64,000 nt of DNA from Lithodes maja (Eukaryota > Arthropoda > Malacostraca > Decapoda > Lithodidae). Every line of letters starts with the position of its first letter. Positions within the stretch are counted from its first letter, which is position 1. The stretch spans positions 62,001 to 126,000 of the forward strand of contig JBAKBP010004418.1 in the NCBI GenBank assembly GCA_037953745.1, in the 5' to 3' direction. This document shows, one piece after another, positions 44,188 through 54,324 of the stretch. The position numbers and the translations under genes were made by a program. The notes below the pieces were generated by a model. That model searched no databases, was not told the DNA's origin, and was given only the letters and a program-made list of their open reading frames with translations.

Positions 44188-44556
44188 CATGATTTTCTTG
44201 ACCTTTTGACCTCTGGTGACCTTGTAGTTCAACCAATCAATATTATTTACCTATCATTCTGTAGCTGGCATCATGACGAAAAAAATGAGTGGTCATTTGT
44301 TGCAATAAAGTGTCACAGTAAGGAGATATGATGCATTGAATTTCCTCAACCTCAAAATTTTCCGCTTTTAAAATTCCTGTCTTAACTTCGTAAAATTGAG
44401 TGTCCTCACGTTGCGCAATCCGAACCAAGTGTCCAAATTCACTTTTCAGATGTCCAACACTTCCCTTATCATGTTCCAAGGGTCAAAAATTTTACAGCAG
44501 GGGTGTCATAATAAAATGCCTTTTTTTGCACTTTTTGGGGTGTGGATCCCAGACTA
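44188..44556 (-). repeat. Right terminal inverted repeat of the DNA transposon
   Basis: Inverted match of the left repeat, carrying an antisense copy of exon 1 (78 codons open at 44243-44479 on the minus strand). It ends CCCAGACTA and is followed by TCC. Confidence 0.88.
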
Positions 44557-45047
44557 TCCGCGACAGAAACGTTCCCAGGCGAAGCAGGCAAGGCTTGAAC
44601 AGCTCAGTATTGGGGGTGGCCACAAGTTGCTTCAGGAGCATTTAGATAGGTTGGCACCCTCGGATATATGTCGGTTGCAAGCAGAAGATCCTGGGCTTGA
44701 GAGTTGTGGGAACGGGGCTATTGAACTCGACGAGGACGGGGATGCAAAGCCGGGAGATTTTTTTTCATGTTGGGGGAATCCTGTACCACCGTTTTTTGGA
44801 TCCCAGACGTAGTTGGGATGGTGGGGCAAGAGTGGTTGACCAGTTGGTGGTCCCTGAGAAGTGTTGTGATAGCCTGTTGCGGTTGGCACACAATGTTCCG
44901 TTGGCAGGTCACTTGGGTGTGAGAAAATCGTTGGCCTCGTTATCTAGGTTGTTCTGGTGGCCAGGTATTAAAGCCCAAGTTTCGGCCTGGGTGGCGATGT
45001 GTGGTACCTGCCAGAGGGTGGGACAGCCGAATCAGAGCATACCTCAT
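44557..45047 (+). pseudogene. Element 3 integrase N-terminal part (H2C2 zinc domain), broken
   Basis: It resumes the element 3 frame after the DNA transposon with a linker shared with elements 1 and 2 (HLDRLAPSDICRLQAEDP). After a frameshift at a T run (44758-44766) it gives the integrase zinc domain: HNVPLAGH and CGTCQ with LFWWPGIK between. It is cut at 45047 by the AT-duplicating element. Confidence 0.85.
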
Positions 45048-45388
45048 GCCCCCTTCACACATACAGGACTCGGGTGCCGCATGCAGCAGAGTAGCTAGTC
45101 GTGGCGTTTTTGTCCCCCGACTTTTGGAGCTGGCTCGGTATGCCGCATCCAAAGGACTTCACCAGACTACAGCCGCATACAGCCGACGTTGTCGTCTTGA
45201 CTCCGGAGAAGTCTTGAGACTCGAACCGACAATGGAAATAACGGTCATTTGTACATGCCGACTACACCCGCATCTATAAGACTTCAGACGATCGACTTCA
45301 GAGTCGAACCGCATACACTGGCATAAAGCCGACACATACAGGTTCTGTGGCCAACGGAGGTATATACGTCCTCGCCGAAAAAACATCG

Positions 45389-45810
45389 TAGCAGCGAAAC
45401 GACTGGACCTATGGCTTTCATATTTTTACCACATGTACCTTACCCTTTTGGCTACCCACCACAACAATCCCAAATCCCTCCTCCTACCCACACGCTGACT
45501 GTCGGTCCCGTCAGAAGGAAAACAAAAAAGGAAAATATGTGGCGGCGAAACGACTGCACCAATCGGTTCCATATTTGTGTGACAAGTCCCTTACCCTTCT
45601 GCCTTCCCCCCACCACACCCCCAACTGCCTCCCACCACCCACTTCCAGCGTATCCATACGAAGAAAAGGAAAAAAAGGAAAATCCGTGGTGGCGAAAGTA
45701 CCTCACCAATCGGCTTCATATCTGTAACACAAGTCAATTACCCTTCTACCTTCCCCCCATCAACCCCAAAACCACCCTCCCACCCATACATTCCGATACC
45801 ATAAAAGTCT
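45389..45810. repeat. Three tandem units of about 149 bp inside the AT element
   Basis: Units start at about 45389, 45539 and 45687 with a GGCGGCGAAACGACTGCACC-like string and share TTACCCTTCTGCCTTCCCCC. They create long but meaningless open frames. Confidence 0.75.
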
Positions 45811-46009
45811 CTGTAGTCTATAGTGTCTTTTCAGCTACTTTCGGGACCCATCGGGGACCTGTTTTCTGGCGAGGGGAGTGGTTTTTTTACCATTATCCTT
45901 CCTTTCTCTCCCAACTTGATAGATTTAGCCCCCCCCCCCCAAAAAAAAAAAATCTGGCACTGGCAGAAGCACACCGTCAAAATTGGCTGGCATTCAGCGG
46001 GTTAAATAA

Positions 46010-46315
46010 GAGGGAAGAGAGTAGGAAGAGAAGAACAGGGGGTAGTAGGGAGGTAGTGAGGGAGGGAAGAGGTGGATGAGAAGAAGGGAGGAAGAAGGAG
46101 GAAAAGAACGAAGACAGGAGGAGAAGGAGGAAAAGTAGGGAGAGAGGAGGAAAAGAAGGGAGGGAGGAGAATGAGGAGGAGAAGGGAGGGAAGGAGAATG
46201 AGAAGCAAGAGGAGGAGGAGAAGGGAGGGAGGGAGTTGAATGAGAAGCAGAGAGGAGGAGAAGGGAGGAAGGGAGGAGAATGAGAAGGAGAGTGGAAGAG
46301 GAGAAGGGAGAAGGG
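46010..46315 (+). repeat. Purine-rich GGAGAAGG minisatellite
   Basis: About 300 bases of nearly pure G and A built from GGAGGAGAAGGGAGG-type units. It reads as Leu/Ser/Pro-rich nonsense on the minus strand. Such mirror-rich tracts can form triplex DNA. Confidence 0.8.
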
Positions 46316-47144
46316 CCTTTGTTGTTCTATTGGGTCCTGGCATGGTGTACAGGCGGTTGAGGTGCGGGTAGAGGTGTACGTCGTGGGTGATCTCGTCGAA
46401 TACTGGGTCAAGTGCGCTGCGTGGGGCCTATATATAGGGGCCGTGTCGCCGTTCTGTGGTTGGGAATATTTTTTTTTTTTTTTTGGTCAGCTTGATGCGG
46501 CTGTTTGCGGTTCGAGTTGGGTGTTGTCGGTTGGATGTTTCTGTTGTCTTCTCAAGTTGGCTCGACTCTTCTGCCATATTGGGTTCCGGGTGTTGTCATA
46601 CGTCTGCACTCCTGTCAATGTGGTTGGAGTCTGCTGTATGCGGCTGTATGCGGCTGCATGCGGCTGAAATCCGCTATTGTCTGTTGTACTCGTATGACTC
46701 ATATTTTTGCATAATTTTTAATAATTTTATGCAAATATATGCAAATTTATGCACACGACTTCAGCAGACTTTTGCGGCTGTACTCGTGTCTGGCGGCTGT
46801 ACTCTGGTGTATGCGGCAGTAGTCTTTATGCTACACATGAAACACAATTCGATACGCTATACACAAGGACTACAGCCGCATACAGAAGACTTGGTACGAC
46901 TAGCGCCGACTAGCGCAGACTACTCCCCGCATCCACCAGACAAATTTCAAGTCTGGCCCAAATTTCAAAACTGACAAACATTTTCTTCGCGGGCCGCGAC
47001 TTGACACGCATTGCCAGGACTTCACCAGACTACAGACGACTACAGCCGCATGGTTAGGACTAGGTGCCGACTGGGTGTCGCATGCAGCAGAGTAGCTACT
47101 CGGCTGCATTCGGCGCCCGAGTCCTGTATGTGTGAAGGGGGCAT

Positions 47145-48030
47145 AAGGCTCCGTTGCACCCAGTGCCTGCTATTGGTCCTCCCTTCAGCAAGGTTATCAT
47201 CGACATGGTAGGCCCTCTGCCTCCCACTAGTGCAGGTAACAGGTTTTTGCTAACCCTAATGGATGTCTCCACTCGCTACCCTGATGCATACCCTATGAGA
47301 AATGGCAAGTCTAAAACTGTTGTGCGAAACTTGCTGTTGTATTGCTCGAGATACGGGTACCCGCAGGAAATTCAGTAGGACCAAGGGTCGAATTTCACGT
47401 CCACACTCTTTAAACAGACCATGCAGCAGCATGGGATCAATACGATTGTCTCTTCAGCTTATCACCCAGAGAGTCAAGGGGTGTTGGAAAGATGGCATTC
47501 CACTTTGAAAAGCATGTTGCGGTGCTACTGTTTGGAGAACGCCAAGGATTGGGACCTAGGGTTACCGTACGTTTTGTTTGCGGCACGAGAGGTACCTGGG
47601 GAGAGCCTTGGGTTTCGCCCCAACGAGTTAGTTTTCGGGCATCAGGTTAGAGGTCCTCTGAGCATGGTGAGAGAGATCTGGGAAGGGACTGTGCCGCCAT
47701 GTTCTCTAATTAAGTATGTCCTCGAGAGAAGAGACAGGATGCTGAAAAGCCTGGAGTTGGCAGGGAGAAATTTGGTAGATAATCAGGCCTTGATGAAGGA
47801 TCGGTATGACATCAAAGCAAAGCTCCGGGAGTTTGTGGTAGGACAGGAGGTTTTGGTCTTATTGCCCTTAGTAGGCCATCCCCTGTCGGCCAAGTTTGTC
47901 GGTCCTTACAAGGTCGTGCGGAAGTTGTCTGACCTAGATTACCTTGTGGCTACTCCAGATAGGCGGAAGAAAAATCAGCTCTGTCATGTGAACATGTTAA
48001 AAGAGTTCGTGAGGCGCCCACCTGAGCAGC
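47145..48030 (+). pseudogene. Element 3 integrase core and C-terminal domain
   Basis: Contains the catalytic triad context IIDMVGPL (Asp), DQGSNF (Asp, just after a TAG at 47377-47379) and HPESQGVLERWH (Glu). The C-terminal GPY-like domain follows (FVVGQEVLVLLP, then KFVGPYKVV) and the tail CHVNMLKEFV. The frame from 47421 runs without a stop into RT at 48617. This shows directly that integrase precedes RT here. Confidence 0.88.
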
Positions 48031-48229
48031 CTACTGTCCCTGTGTTGGTCTGCAGCGGCCAAGGTGGAGAAGGAGAGGGGGGCAGTGAGGCACAGGTGGA
48101 GGGGAGTTGGGATTGTCATGTCTCGGCGGATCAGTGGGCGGGGAACACAAACCAGGTGGCTATGGAAGCGCTTGAGCACCTGCTTGAGCAACAGCGTGCA
48201 GCGATCCAGCACCTGTTTAGTTTATACCC

Positions 48230-49010
48230 CACTGTGTTTGCAGAGCACCCAGGCCTCACAACTCATGCGGTGCATGATGTGGACGTTGGAGACCACCCCC
48301 CCTTTAAATCAGTGCCCTATCGTGTGCCTCCCATTAAACTTCCGGCTCTCCGAGCGGAGTTAGGCTACATGTTGGAGAGGGGGCTGATAGAAAAAGGGGC
48401 GGTTAGGTGGACATCTCCCGTCACTCTGCAGCCTAAACCAGACGGCAAGGTCAGGTTTTGCATTGACTTCAGGCGGTTGAACAGCTTAACCCCCACCAAT
48501 GCCTACCCTCTTCCCCACATAGATGACAGTGTTGACAAGATCGGGTGTACACGTTACCTCACCAAGGTGGATCTTGTCAAAGGTCTTGTCTTGTCAACGG
48601 CAGGTGCCGTTGTCTGAGCGGGCGAAGCAGGTGTGCGGGTTTGTGGTGGATGGGAACACTTACCGTTGCAACGTTATGCCGTATGGGCTGAAGAATGCAC
48701 CTGCAACTTTCCAATGCCTGATGAATGAGTTAGTGGCGGAGATCCCTAACTGCACCGTTTATCTAATTTCTAGATGATGTGATAATCTACGATGATGACT
48801 TTGAAAGCCATTGCGAGCACATCGGGGCACTGTTCAGGAAGCTGAGTGAGGCTCATTTGGTGGTCAATCTGGGCAAATGTGATTTTGTTCGGGCAACTGT
48901 GCAGTATCTGGAGTTTGTGGTAGGGTTAGGCCAGGTGTGCCCCCCCCCCCCCCCTTTACCAAGATACAGGCTATTAACCAGTTCCCCAGGCCGACCACCA
49001 AAAGACAGAT
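48230..49010 (+). pseudogene. Element 3 reverse transcriptase, broken
   Basis: RT begins in the integrase frame (YRVPPIKLPALRAEL, KPDGKVRFCIDFRRLN, LTKVDLVKG with the motif A Asp). A small duplication near 48577-48600 shifts the frame. The next piece (48608-48776) has MPYGLKNAPATFQ and then a stop. The catalytic FLDDVIIY (near 48770) lies in a third frame. A long C run near 48940 shifts it again before the thumb region (RPTTKRQIMRFLGMIGYYRRFI). Gypsy-type RT by motif; inactive. Confidence 0.85.
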
Positions 49011-49149
49011 CATGAGGTTCTTGGGCATGATTGGGTATTACCGCAGATTTATCCGCGGATACTCCTCGGTGTTGGTTCCTCTGACGGACCTACTTGCAAA
49101 GACGAAAAAGTTTGGGTGGGCACCTGAGTGTGAGAAGGCCTTCTCACTG

Positions 49150-49344
49150 GTGAAGCATCTGTTGTGCACTCACCCCATACTCAGGGCCCCCGACTTCTCA
49201 AGACCTTTTCAGCTGGCGACAGATGCTAGCGGCGTAGGGGCTGGTGCCGTCTTGTTGCAGACAGACACAGAAGGTTTGGAACACCCAGTAAGCTTCTTTT
49301 CTAATAAGTTCAACTCAGCACAAAAGAACTATTCAGTAGTAGAG
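49150..49344 (+). pseudogene. Element 3 RNase H, first part
   Basis: LATDASGVGAGAVL holds the first catalytic Asp, followed by PVSFFSNKFNSAQKNYSVVE. It is interrupted at 49344 by the CR1-like LINE and resumes at 53181. Confidence 0.85.
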
Positions 49345-49525
49345 TACAAAGGAAATCAAGCAACAACAGTTCTAGTGACCCTTCTAGGTTGCTTGTTCTC
49401 CAAAACACTGAGGATCAAGTGTCCAAACAGTGGTTTAGAGTGGGTAAGGGAACATTGGAAAGGGAATTACTGCCCTGGAACTAATGTCCGTGGCAGGATT
49501 AGGAAGTTAGTAGGGGACAGATGGG

Positions 49526-50232
49526 TTAGTAACTGAGGGGGGGGATAAAATAAAGTAATTCATTTATAAACGCAGTCAGTCGCGGGTTTGATGCGAGATA
49601 TTTGTCTAGGCGGAGTTTAAATGAATCAACGGTGATGCAGTCTATAACGTTTCGGGGAAGCCCATTCCACAAGTTGACAACTCGATTGAAGAAGAAATTC
49701 TTAGATTCGTGTGAGTTAAAAGATTTCCCAATAATTTTGCAACCGTTTCCCCGCGTGTAATTAGATTGGTCGATAGTGAAGTACTTACTACAGTTCATAT
49801 TGTCGATGCCTTTGATGATTTTGAACACTTGAATTAAGTCACCTCTTAATCTGCGCTGGGTTAAAGGAAATAGATTTAATTCTCTAAGACGCTCTTCGTA
49901 TGGTTTGTTCTTTAGGTTAGGAATCATTTTGGTAACTCTACGTTGAACTCGTTCTAGCTTGTTTATATCTTTTTGGTAATAAGGGTACCAGGATTGAACG
50001 CAGTATTCCAGAAGAGGGCGGACTAAGGAATTGTAAAGGGTTAGGGTAACTTCTTTGGAGTTATGCTCAAATGACCTGCCTATAAAGCCAATTATTTTGT
50101 TTGCCTTCTTAACAACTTCTGAACATTGTTGACTCGGTTTTAGGTTACTCGATATTGTTACTCCCAGATCGGTTTCTCTGTTTACATTCTTAAGCTGAGT
50201 GCCATTCATCGAATAGTTTGCTTTCTCATTTA
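49526..50232 (-). pseudogene. CR1-like RT, C-terminal part
   Basis: Begins after the SINE-like insertion with NEKANYSMNG and continues with the RT thumb and C-terminal tail (YNSLVRPLLEYC, LERVQRRVTKMI, LRELNLFPLTQRR). This is the usual end of CR1/L2-type ORF2. The residues upstream in this frame belong to the inserted sequence. Confidence 0.8.
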
Positions 50233-50388
50233 TCGTAGGCAGTGTCCACCATTCTTTAAACTGTCTTCGTGGTGCGATGCATTTCGGTGTGAGCATCCTG
50301 GATTCAAATCCACGGACTGCCACATGTGTTTGTATATTTCATTAATCGATTTTAGGAGTATAGTTGGTTGTTGGAAGGAACATAATAA
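50233..50388. mobile_element. Short SINE-like insertion within the CR1-like RT
   Basis: About 155 bases separate two RT parts that are adjacent in the other CR1 fragment at 62520. It contains GGATTCAAATCC, like a tRNA B box. The ends are only approximate and no clear duplication was found. Confidence 0.5.
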
Positions 50389-52075
50389 TTAGGTATCCGA
50401 TATGTAGTACTTTACATTTATTCGCATTGAAACTCATTTGCCAAATTTGGGCCCAACATGACAATTGATCTAGATTGTGTTGCATATCGTCAACTTGTTC
50501 TTTTGAGAGTACGCTATTTGCAATTTTTGTATCGTCAGCAAATTTTGAGATTGTACAGGTGAGACCCTCATCTATGTCGTTGATGTAAATTAGAAAGAGA
50601 ATTGGTCCTAGTACCGATCCCTGGGGTACCCCGCTACTTACATTGGTCCATTTAGATGCCTTACCGTTTATGACTACTCTTTGCTTTCTGTCGCTGAGCC
50701 AATTTTCTATCCATTTCAACACACCGTCTTGTATTCCATGCGCTTTTAGTTTTAGCAGTAAACGTTTGTGGGAAACTTTGTCAAAGGCCTTTTGAAAATC
50801 AAGGTATATAATATCTACAGCTTTACTCTCATCGTAGAGGTTGAGGATATCGTGGAAGAAGTCTAAGAGGTTTGTTAAACAGGAACGTTTTTTACGAAAG
50901 CCGTGTTGAGTATCTTTAAGTATGTTATTTTCCTCTAAGTGATTTACGAGTCTGTCTCGTATGACCGTTTCTAGCATTTTACATACAACTGAGGTTAAGC
51001 TAATTGGACGATAGTTACTGGGTAGGGATTTGCTGCCTTTTTTGAATATCGGTGTTACGTTGGCTAGCTTCCACTGATCGGGCATAGTTCCAGACTGCAA
51101 GGATTTATTGAATAGTAATGTCAGTGGTTTGGAGAGCTCATCCTTAGCTTCCTTTAGAACTCTAGGCGAGATTGTATCAGGTCCAGGCGTTTTATTTACC
51201 TTGAGTTTATCTAAACAATTCAATACTTCTCTCTCTGTAATGGTGATATTGCTTAGAACATCTGAATTATCAATCTGAATCAGCGATGGTGTAGGGATAT
51301 CACTGAGGTCTTCTGTTGTAAAAACTGATGCAAAGAAGGTATTGAGGGCATTACTCATTTGTACTTTGTCTTTGGTGTATTCTCCATTTTCATCGACTAA
51401 CGGTCCAACAGTTGAAGTAACTACTTTTTTCTTTCTGATATAACTATAGAATTCTTTCGGGTTTGTTTTACTTTGATTCGCAATATGTAACTCTAAGGTC
51501 TTTTTACTTTGCTTAATTAACTTTTTGGCTTTGCGTCGTAGCTCTACAAATTTCAGCCGTTCTTCGTCATTTTGTGAGGATTTTAATCTATCATTAGCAA
51601 ATTTTTTAGCAAGCAGGCAGTGTGAAATATCTTTATTCCACCATTTGGGCTTATTATTATGGCCTGGATGCCGTATTTTCGATGGTATGCAGTCTTGCAC
51701 TGCTTTTAGGTAAGTGGCTTCGAATAACTTCCAAGATGTATTTATGTCGTTATTGTGAATTAAAAAGCTCCAGTCAGTTTCTTTAAACATAGCTCTAAGT
51801 TTATGGAAGTTTGCTTTCTTGAAATAAGGGAGTTTTTCGATGCTACTATTTGGTTCGTTACTAGTAAACTTTAAAGTGAAAGTTATCGTACGATGGTCGC
51901 TGTTACTGAATTCATCACCAACATTCAAATTCTCTATTAATTCTTCTTTTGTTGCAAGTACAATGTCAAGAACGTTATTACCACGGGTTGGCGTTCGAAC
52001 AAATTGATAAAGCGAACTCTCTTGCAAGTTCGTATACAAGTCATGAAAGAGTGTGAAGTAAGAGTATCGCCCCAC
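50389..52075 (-). pseudogene. CR1-like ORF2: end of endonuclease and most of RT
   Basis: Open for more than 550 codons. It starts in the endonuclease tail (SNSDHRTITF), then a linker, then RT with NYRPISLTSVVCK, YLDFQKAFDKVSH (motif A), GVPQGSVLGPILF and SKFADDTKI (catalytic FADD). It ends at the SINE-like insertion (KVLHIG). The intact length suggests a fairly recent copy. Confidence 0.88.
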
Positions 52076-52539
52076 TTGGTCACAGGTAAATTAAAGTCGC
52101 CAAAAATTACGGTATCTTGTGAGTTACTTACATCTGCAATTTGTTCGTAAATTTCTCGGTCAGTTTGCACTGATTGAGCTGGAGGTCTGTATATTAATGC
52201 AAGTATTATTTTTGAACCTTTATTATTCTTTATTAGCACAAAAGATGCGTCGACGTTCACAATTTGAGGTTTTGACAAGAGGGTAGGGTTAAGACTTTCT
52301 TTGATATAAAGTAAAACGCCACCTCCATTTCGATTTATTCGGCTTTTCTCAAACATTACATAACCGGGAAGTGAATACTCTGCTAAAAAGTCTCTATCTT
52401 CTGTATTGAGCCAAGATTCTGTTATGCCAATCACATCATAATTTTCTGTAAACACTAGCTCCTCTAAATCTGAACATTTATTGCGTATGCTACGAGCGTT
52501 TGCATAGAAAACCTTTAAATTTGTTATTTTAGAACTCAC
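52030..52539 (-). pseudogene. CR1-like APE endonuclease, N-terminal part
   Basis: KVFYANARSIRNK, IGITESWLN (metal-binding Glu), ALIYRPP and TVIFGDFNLP are in order. The frame changes near 52040, so the tail with SDH is read in the other frame. The enzyme would nick target DNA. Confidence 0.85.
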
Positions 52540-52677
52540 GGAACGCTCTTTAAATAATATTTTTGGTTCTTGTCGGATCTACATTTATGTTCATGGCTGT
52601 CCTCGGTCCTCGCTGTCTTCGGTCCTTATCGCTGGTGGTCCTCGGTTGCCTCTGTTTTTTTCTTGGCATTGGATGAT

Positions 52678-53180
52678 TTATGTCACTGCTGCTTCTTCTC
52701 TGATGGCGTTTTTTGATCCATGGCTGCGGACTGCTTCGTGTAGGAGACGACCCATGCGTGCTGAACCCACAGGGTTTAGATGAGTGCCATCCTTGCGGAA
52801 CAGAGTAGGCTGGTTGTAGAAGTTGTCCCAGAGGTTGATGAATTCAACTTCTTCCCTCAGACACAAATATTTTAGTCGGCTATTTGTGCTGAAGGCCTTG
52901 TCGTAGAATTTGTCAGGTGCGTCGATATTGGGGAGAATGCCTGAGATGATGATATTCCTTGACTTGTTTTTGTAGTGCTGGATCATCTTGCGATATTTCT
53001 CCATCAACTCTTCGGATCTGGTGCGCATGACGTCATTTGAACCAGCATGGATGACAAAGAGGGTATTTTCATTTGCATCCTTTGTGGTATCTTCGAAGGC
53101 TTCCACAATGTCGTCCAGTCCAGCTCCTGGGATGCAAAATCTTTTTCGTTGATTTGAGACTCTGTCGCAGAACTCTTCGA
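52678..53180 (-). pseudogene. CR1-like ORF1 fragment: SGNH/GDSL hydrolase-like domain
   Basis: LFVIHAGSNDV carries the GxND block and DGTHLNPVG carries the Asp-His block of SGNH hydrolases. ORF1 proteins of CR1-clade LINEs have such a domain. The 5' end is truncated at 53180: the residues that seem to precede it come from antisense RNase H of element 3, so the apparent ATG at 53277 is not real. Confidence 0.75.
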
Positions 53181-53184
53181 AGAG

Positions 53185-53334
53185 AAGGAGCTTCTGGCCA
53201 TTGTGCTGGCGCTCAGGCACTTTGAGGTGTATGTTCCCGCTTTTGGCCCAGTCGTGGTGATTTACACTGACCACCATCCTTTAAAGTTTTTTAATCAGTT
53301 CCACAACCGGAATATGAGGCTAACTAGATGGTCT
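53185..53334 (+). pseudogene. Element 3 RNase H, second part
   Basis: It continues the RNase H after the LINE with KELLAIVLALRHFEVYVPAF, then YTDHHPLKFFNQFHNRNMR (second catalytic Asp). It is cut by the TTAA element at 53335. Confidence 0.85.
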
Positions 53335-53338
53335 TTAA

Positions 53339-53816
53339 CACTAGATTAGCGGGCTAGCGGTTTATTTATATGTACCGCCCAGCGGGGTGTTTTTAGCCAA
53401 AATAGGGCTGTTTACGTGATAATTTTCATGCCTAAATAAGACCCAGAGCGTAAAACAAGTATCTATCCCTGAAAGGGCATAAACAGAGCTTTCCAATGAC
53501 ACCATAACGATCCTTTTATGACGGCTAGTTTTCTTGCAACAACCGCGCAACGCGAGTGCAAAAAGCATGTAATTCGGTACTTTCCCCATACAATTCAGTA
53601 TGTAGCAGTGAGAGAGGGAGGGAAGAGGTGGGATTCGTGTCAGTAGGTTCGCCGCGGTGGTCTGGAGCAGTCATACACTCGCTACTCTCCTGCCACCACT
53701 TGTCTCTCTCTCTCAGCAACATTACGTGCTGAAATTGCCACATGACCTATGTCGCGCGCCGCCAGATAGTCCAGATTTATTATACTCGACTTATGTTGCG
53801 CGCCGACACTTAGGGG
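53339..53816. mobile_element. 478-bp TTAA-flanked short element (piggyBac-like MITE)
   Basis: TTAA on both sides (53335-53338, 53817-53820). The ends are CACTAGATTAGCGGG and, inverted, CCCCTAAGTGTCGGC. Removing it with one TTAA restores the RNase H frame. It has no coding capacity. TTAA targets are used by piggyBac and Kolobok elements; the short end motif suggests piggyBac. Confidence 0.75.
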
Positions 53817-53820
53817 TTAA

Positions 53821-53912
53821 TGTTGCAGGAGTATAATCTGGACATTCGCCATATTGCCGGTTGTGACAATGTGATAGCTGACTGTTTGTCCAGGGTGGAG
53901 GACCCAGGATAG
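53821..53912 (+). pseudogene. Element 3 RNase H C-terminus
   Basis: LQEYNLDIRHIAGCDNVIAD then CLSRVEDPG and a stop. The same C-terminus ends the mosaic frames of elements 1 and 2 (with VACGRSGVYDPG). Confidence 0.85.
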
Positions 53913-54324
53913 ATCACCACAGGTGTGTTTGGTGGAGTGGAGAAAAATTAGGCTTGCCCCTGTAGTGCAATGCCACCAAAAACACTATTAAAAAATATAA
54001 AAACCTCACATAAAAACTCTTTCTTTTTAATAGTATATAAGTGCAGTATATCACAGCAAGAATCTAAGACACTCTGAGTTGTTGTCTTAGTAGGCTAGGC
54101 TTGGTGAAGCTTGCTCGTTGAGCGTGATATAATTATTATTATGCTATTATTTTGGGGAAGTATTGTGTAGATTTTTTTTTTCATAATGAAGTGTTTTACG
54201 TTTGTGATCGTGCCTTGTTTTCACAACTTGGGAGAGTAGATGGGTGATGCGGGGTTGGTGGGCACTCTGTCTGGTCAGATGTGGAGTTCACCTGAGGCTG
54301 AAACGTCCCACATCTTGGGCGGGG
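53913..54324 (+). other. 3' noncoding region and polypurine tract of element 3
   Basis: It has the hairpin GGCTTGC (53951-53957) / GCAATGCC (53967-53974) and the A-rich string seen in elements 1 and 2. The polypurine tract GGGCGGGG (54317-54324) carries one C, possibly a mutation. Confidence 0.75.

Larger units (their letters stand above)
38462..44556 (+). mobile_element. DNA transposon with FEN/XPG-like nuclease and CXC domain (Academ/AcademX-like)
   Basis: A 6095-bp element with about 370-bp inverted repeats ending TAGTCTGGGATCC and a 3-bp target duplication TCC (38459-38461 and 44557-44559). Joining the flanks restores the element 3 frame region that matches elements 1 and 2. It carries one plus-strand gene with an intron and three disabling changes. 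A 3-bp duplication with an XPG-type nuclease fits the Academ superfamily as known from repeat classification. That placement is from architecture only. Confidence 0.85.
45048..47142. mobile_element. Non-autonomous DNA transposon, 48-bp inverted repeats, AT target duplication (ISL2EU/Harbinger-like?)
   Basis: 2095 bp with ends GCCCCCTTCACACATACAGG in inverted orientation and AT on both sides (45046-45047 and 47143-47144). Joining the flanks restores the integrase reading region. Inside are many GACTACAGCCGCAT-type motifs, three tandem 149-bp units and a purine-rich tract, but no transposase. A 2-bp AT duplication is known for ISL2EU-type elements, so that group is suggested; a CAT 3-bp duplication cannot be excluded. 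Confidence 0.75.
49345..53180 (-). mobile_element. CR1-like LINE with SGNH-type ORF1, inserted in the RNase H of element 3
   Basis: A 3836-bp insert flanked by AGAG (49341-49344 and 53181-53184). On the minus strand it holds a 5'-truncated ORF1 with an esterase-like SGNH domain, an APE endonuclease, RT and a 180-bp 3' region. CR1-clade LINEs are known to carry an esterase-like ORF1. It has a frameshift in the endonuclease and a SINE-like insertion in RT, so it is inactive. The 3' end lacks an obvious microsatellite tail. Confidence 0.87.

Noticed and set aside
44243..44479. Separate 78-codon minus-strand gene
   Set aside because: It is the inverted copy of exon 1 within the right terminal repeat.
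45411..46411. Long open frames of 222 and 144 codons
   Set aside because: They run over 149-bp tandem repeats and a purine-rich minisatellite and have low-complexity translations.
44557..48617. Integrase-before-RT order explained by two tandem elements
   Set aside because: No LTR, primer site or polypurine tract lies between integrase and RT, and one frame (47421-48617) spans both.
53185..53277. N-terminal residues of the SGNH-type ORF1
   Set aside because: They are antisense to RNase H of element 3 and lie outside the AGAG-bounded LINE.
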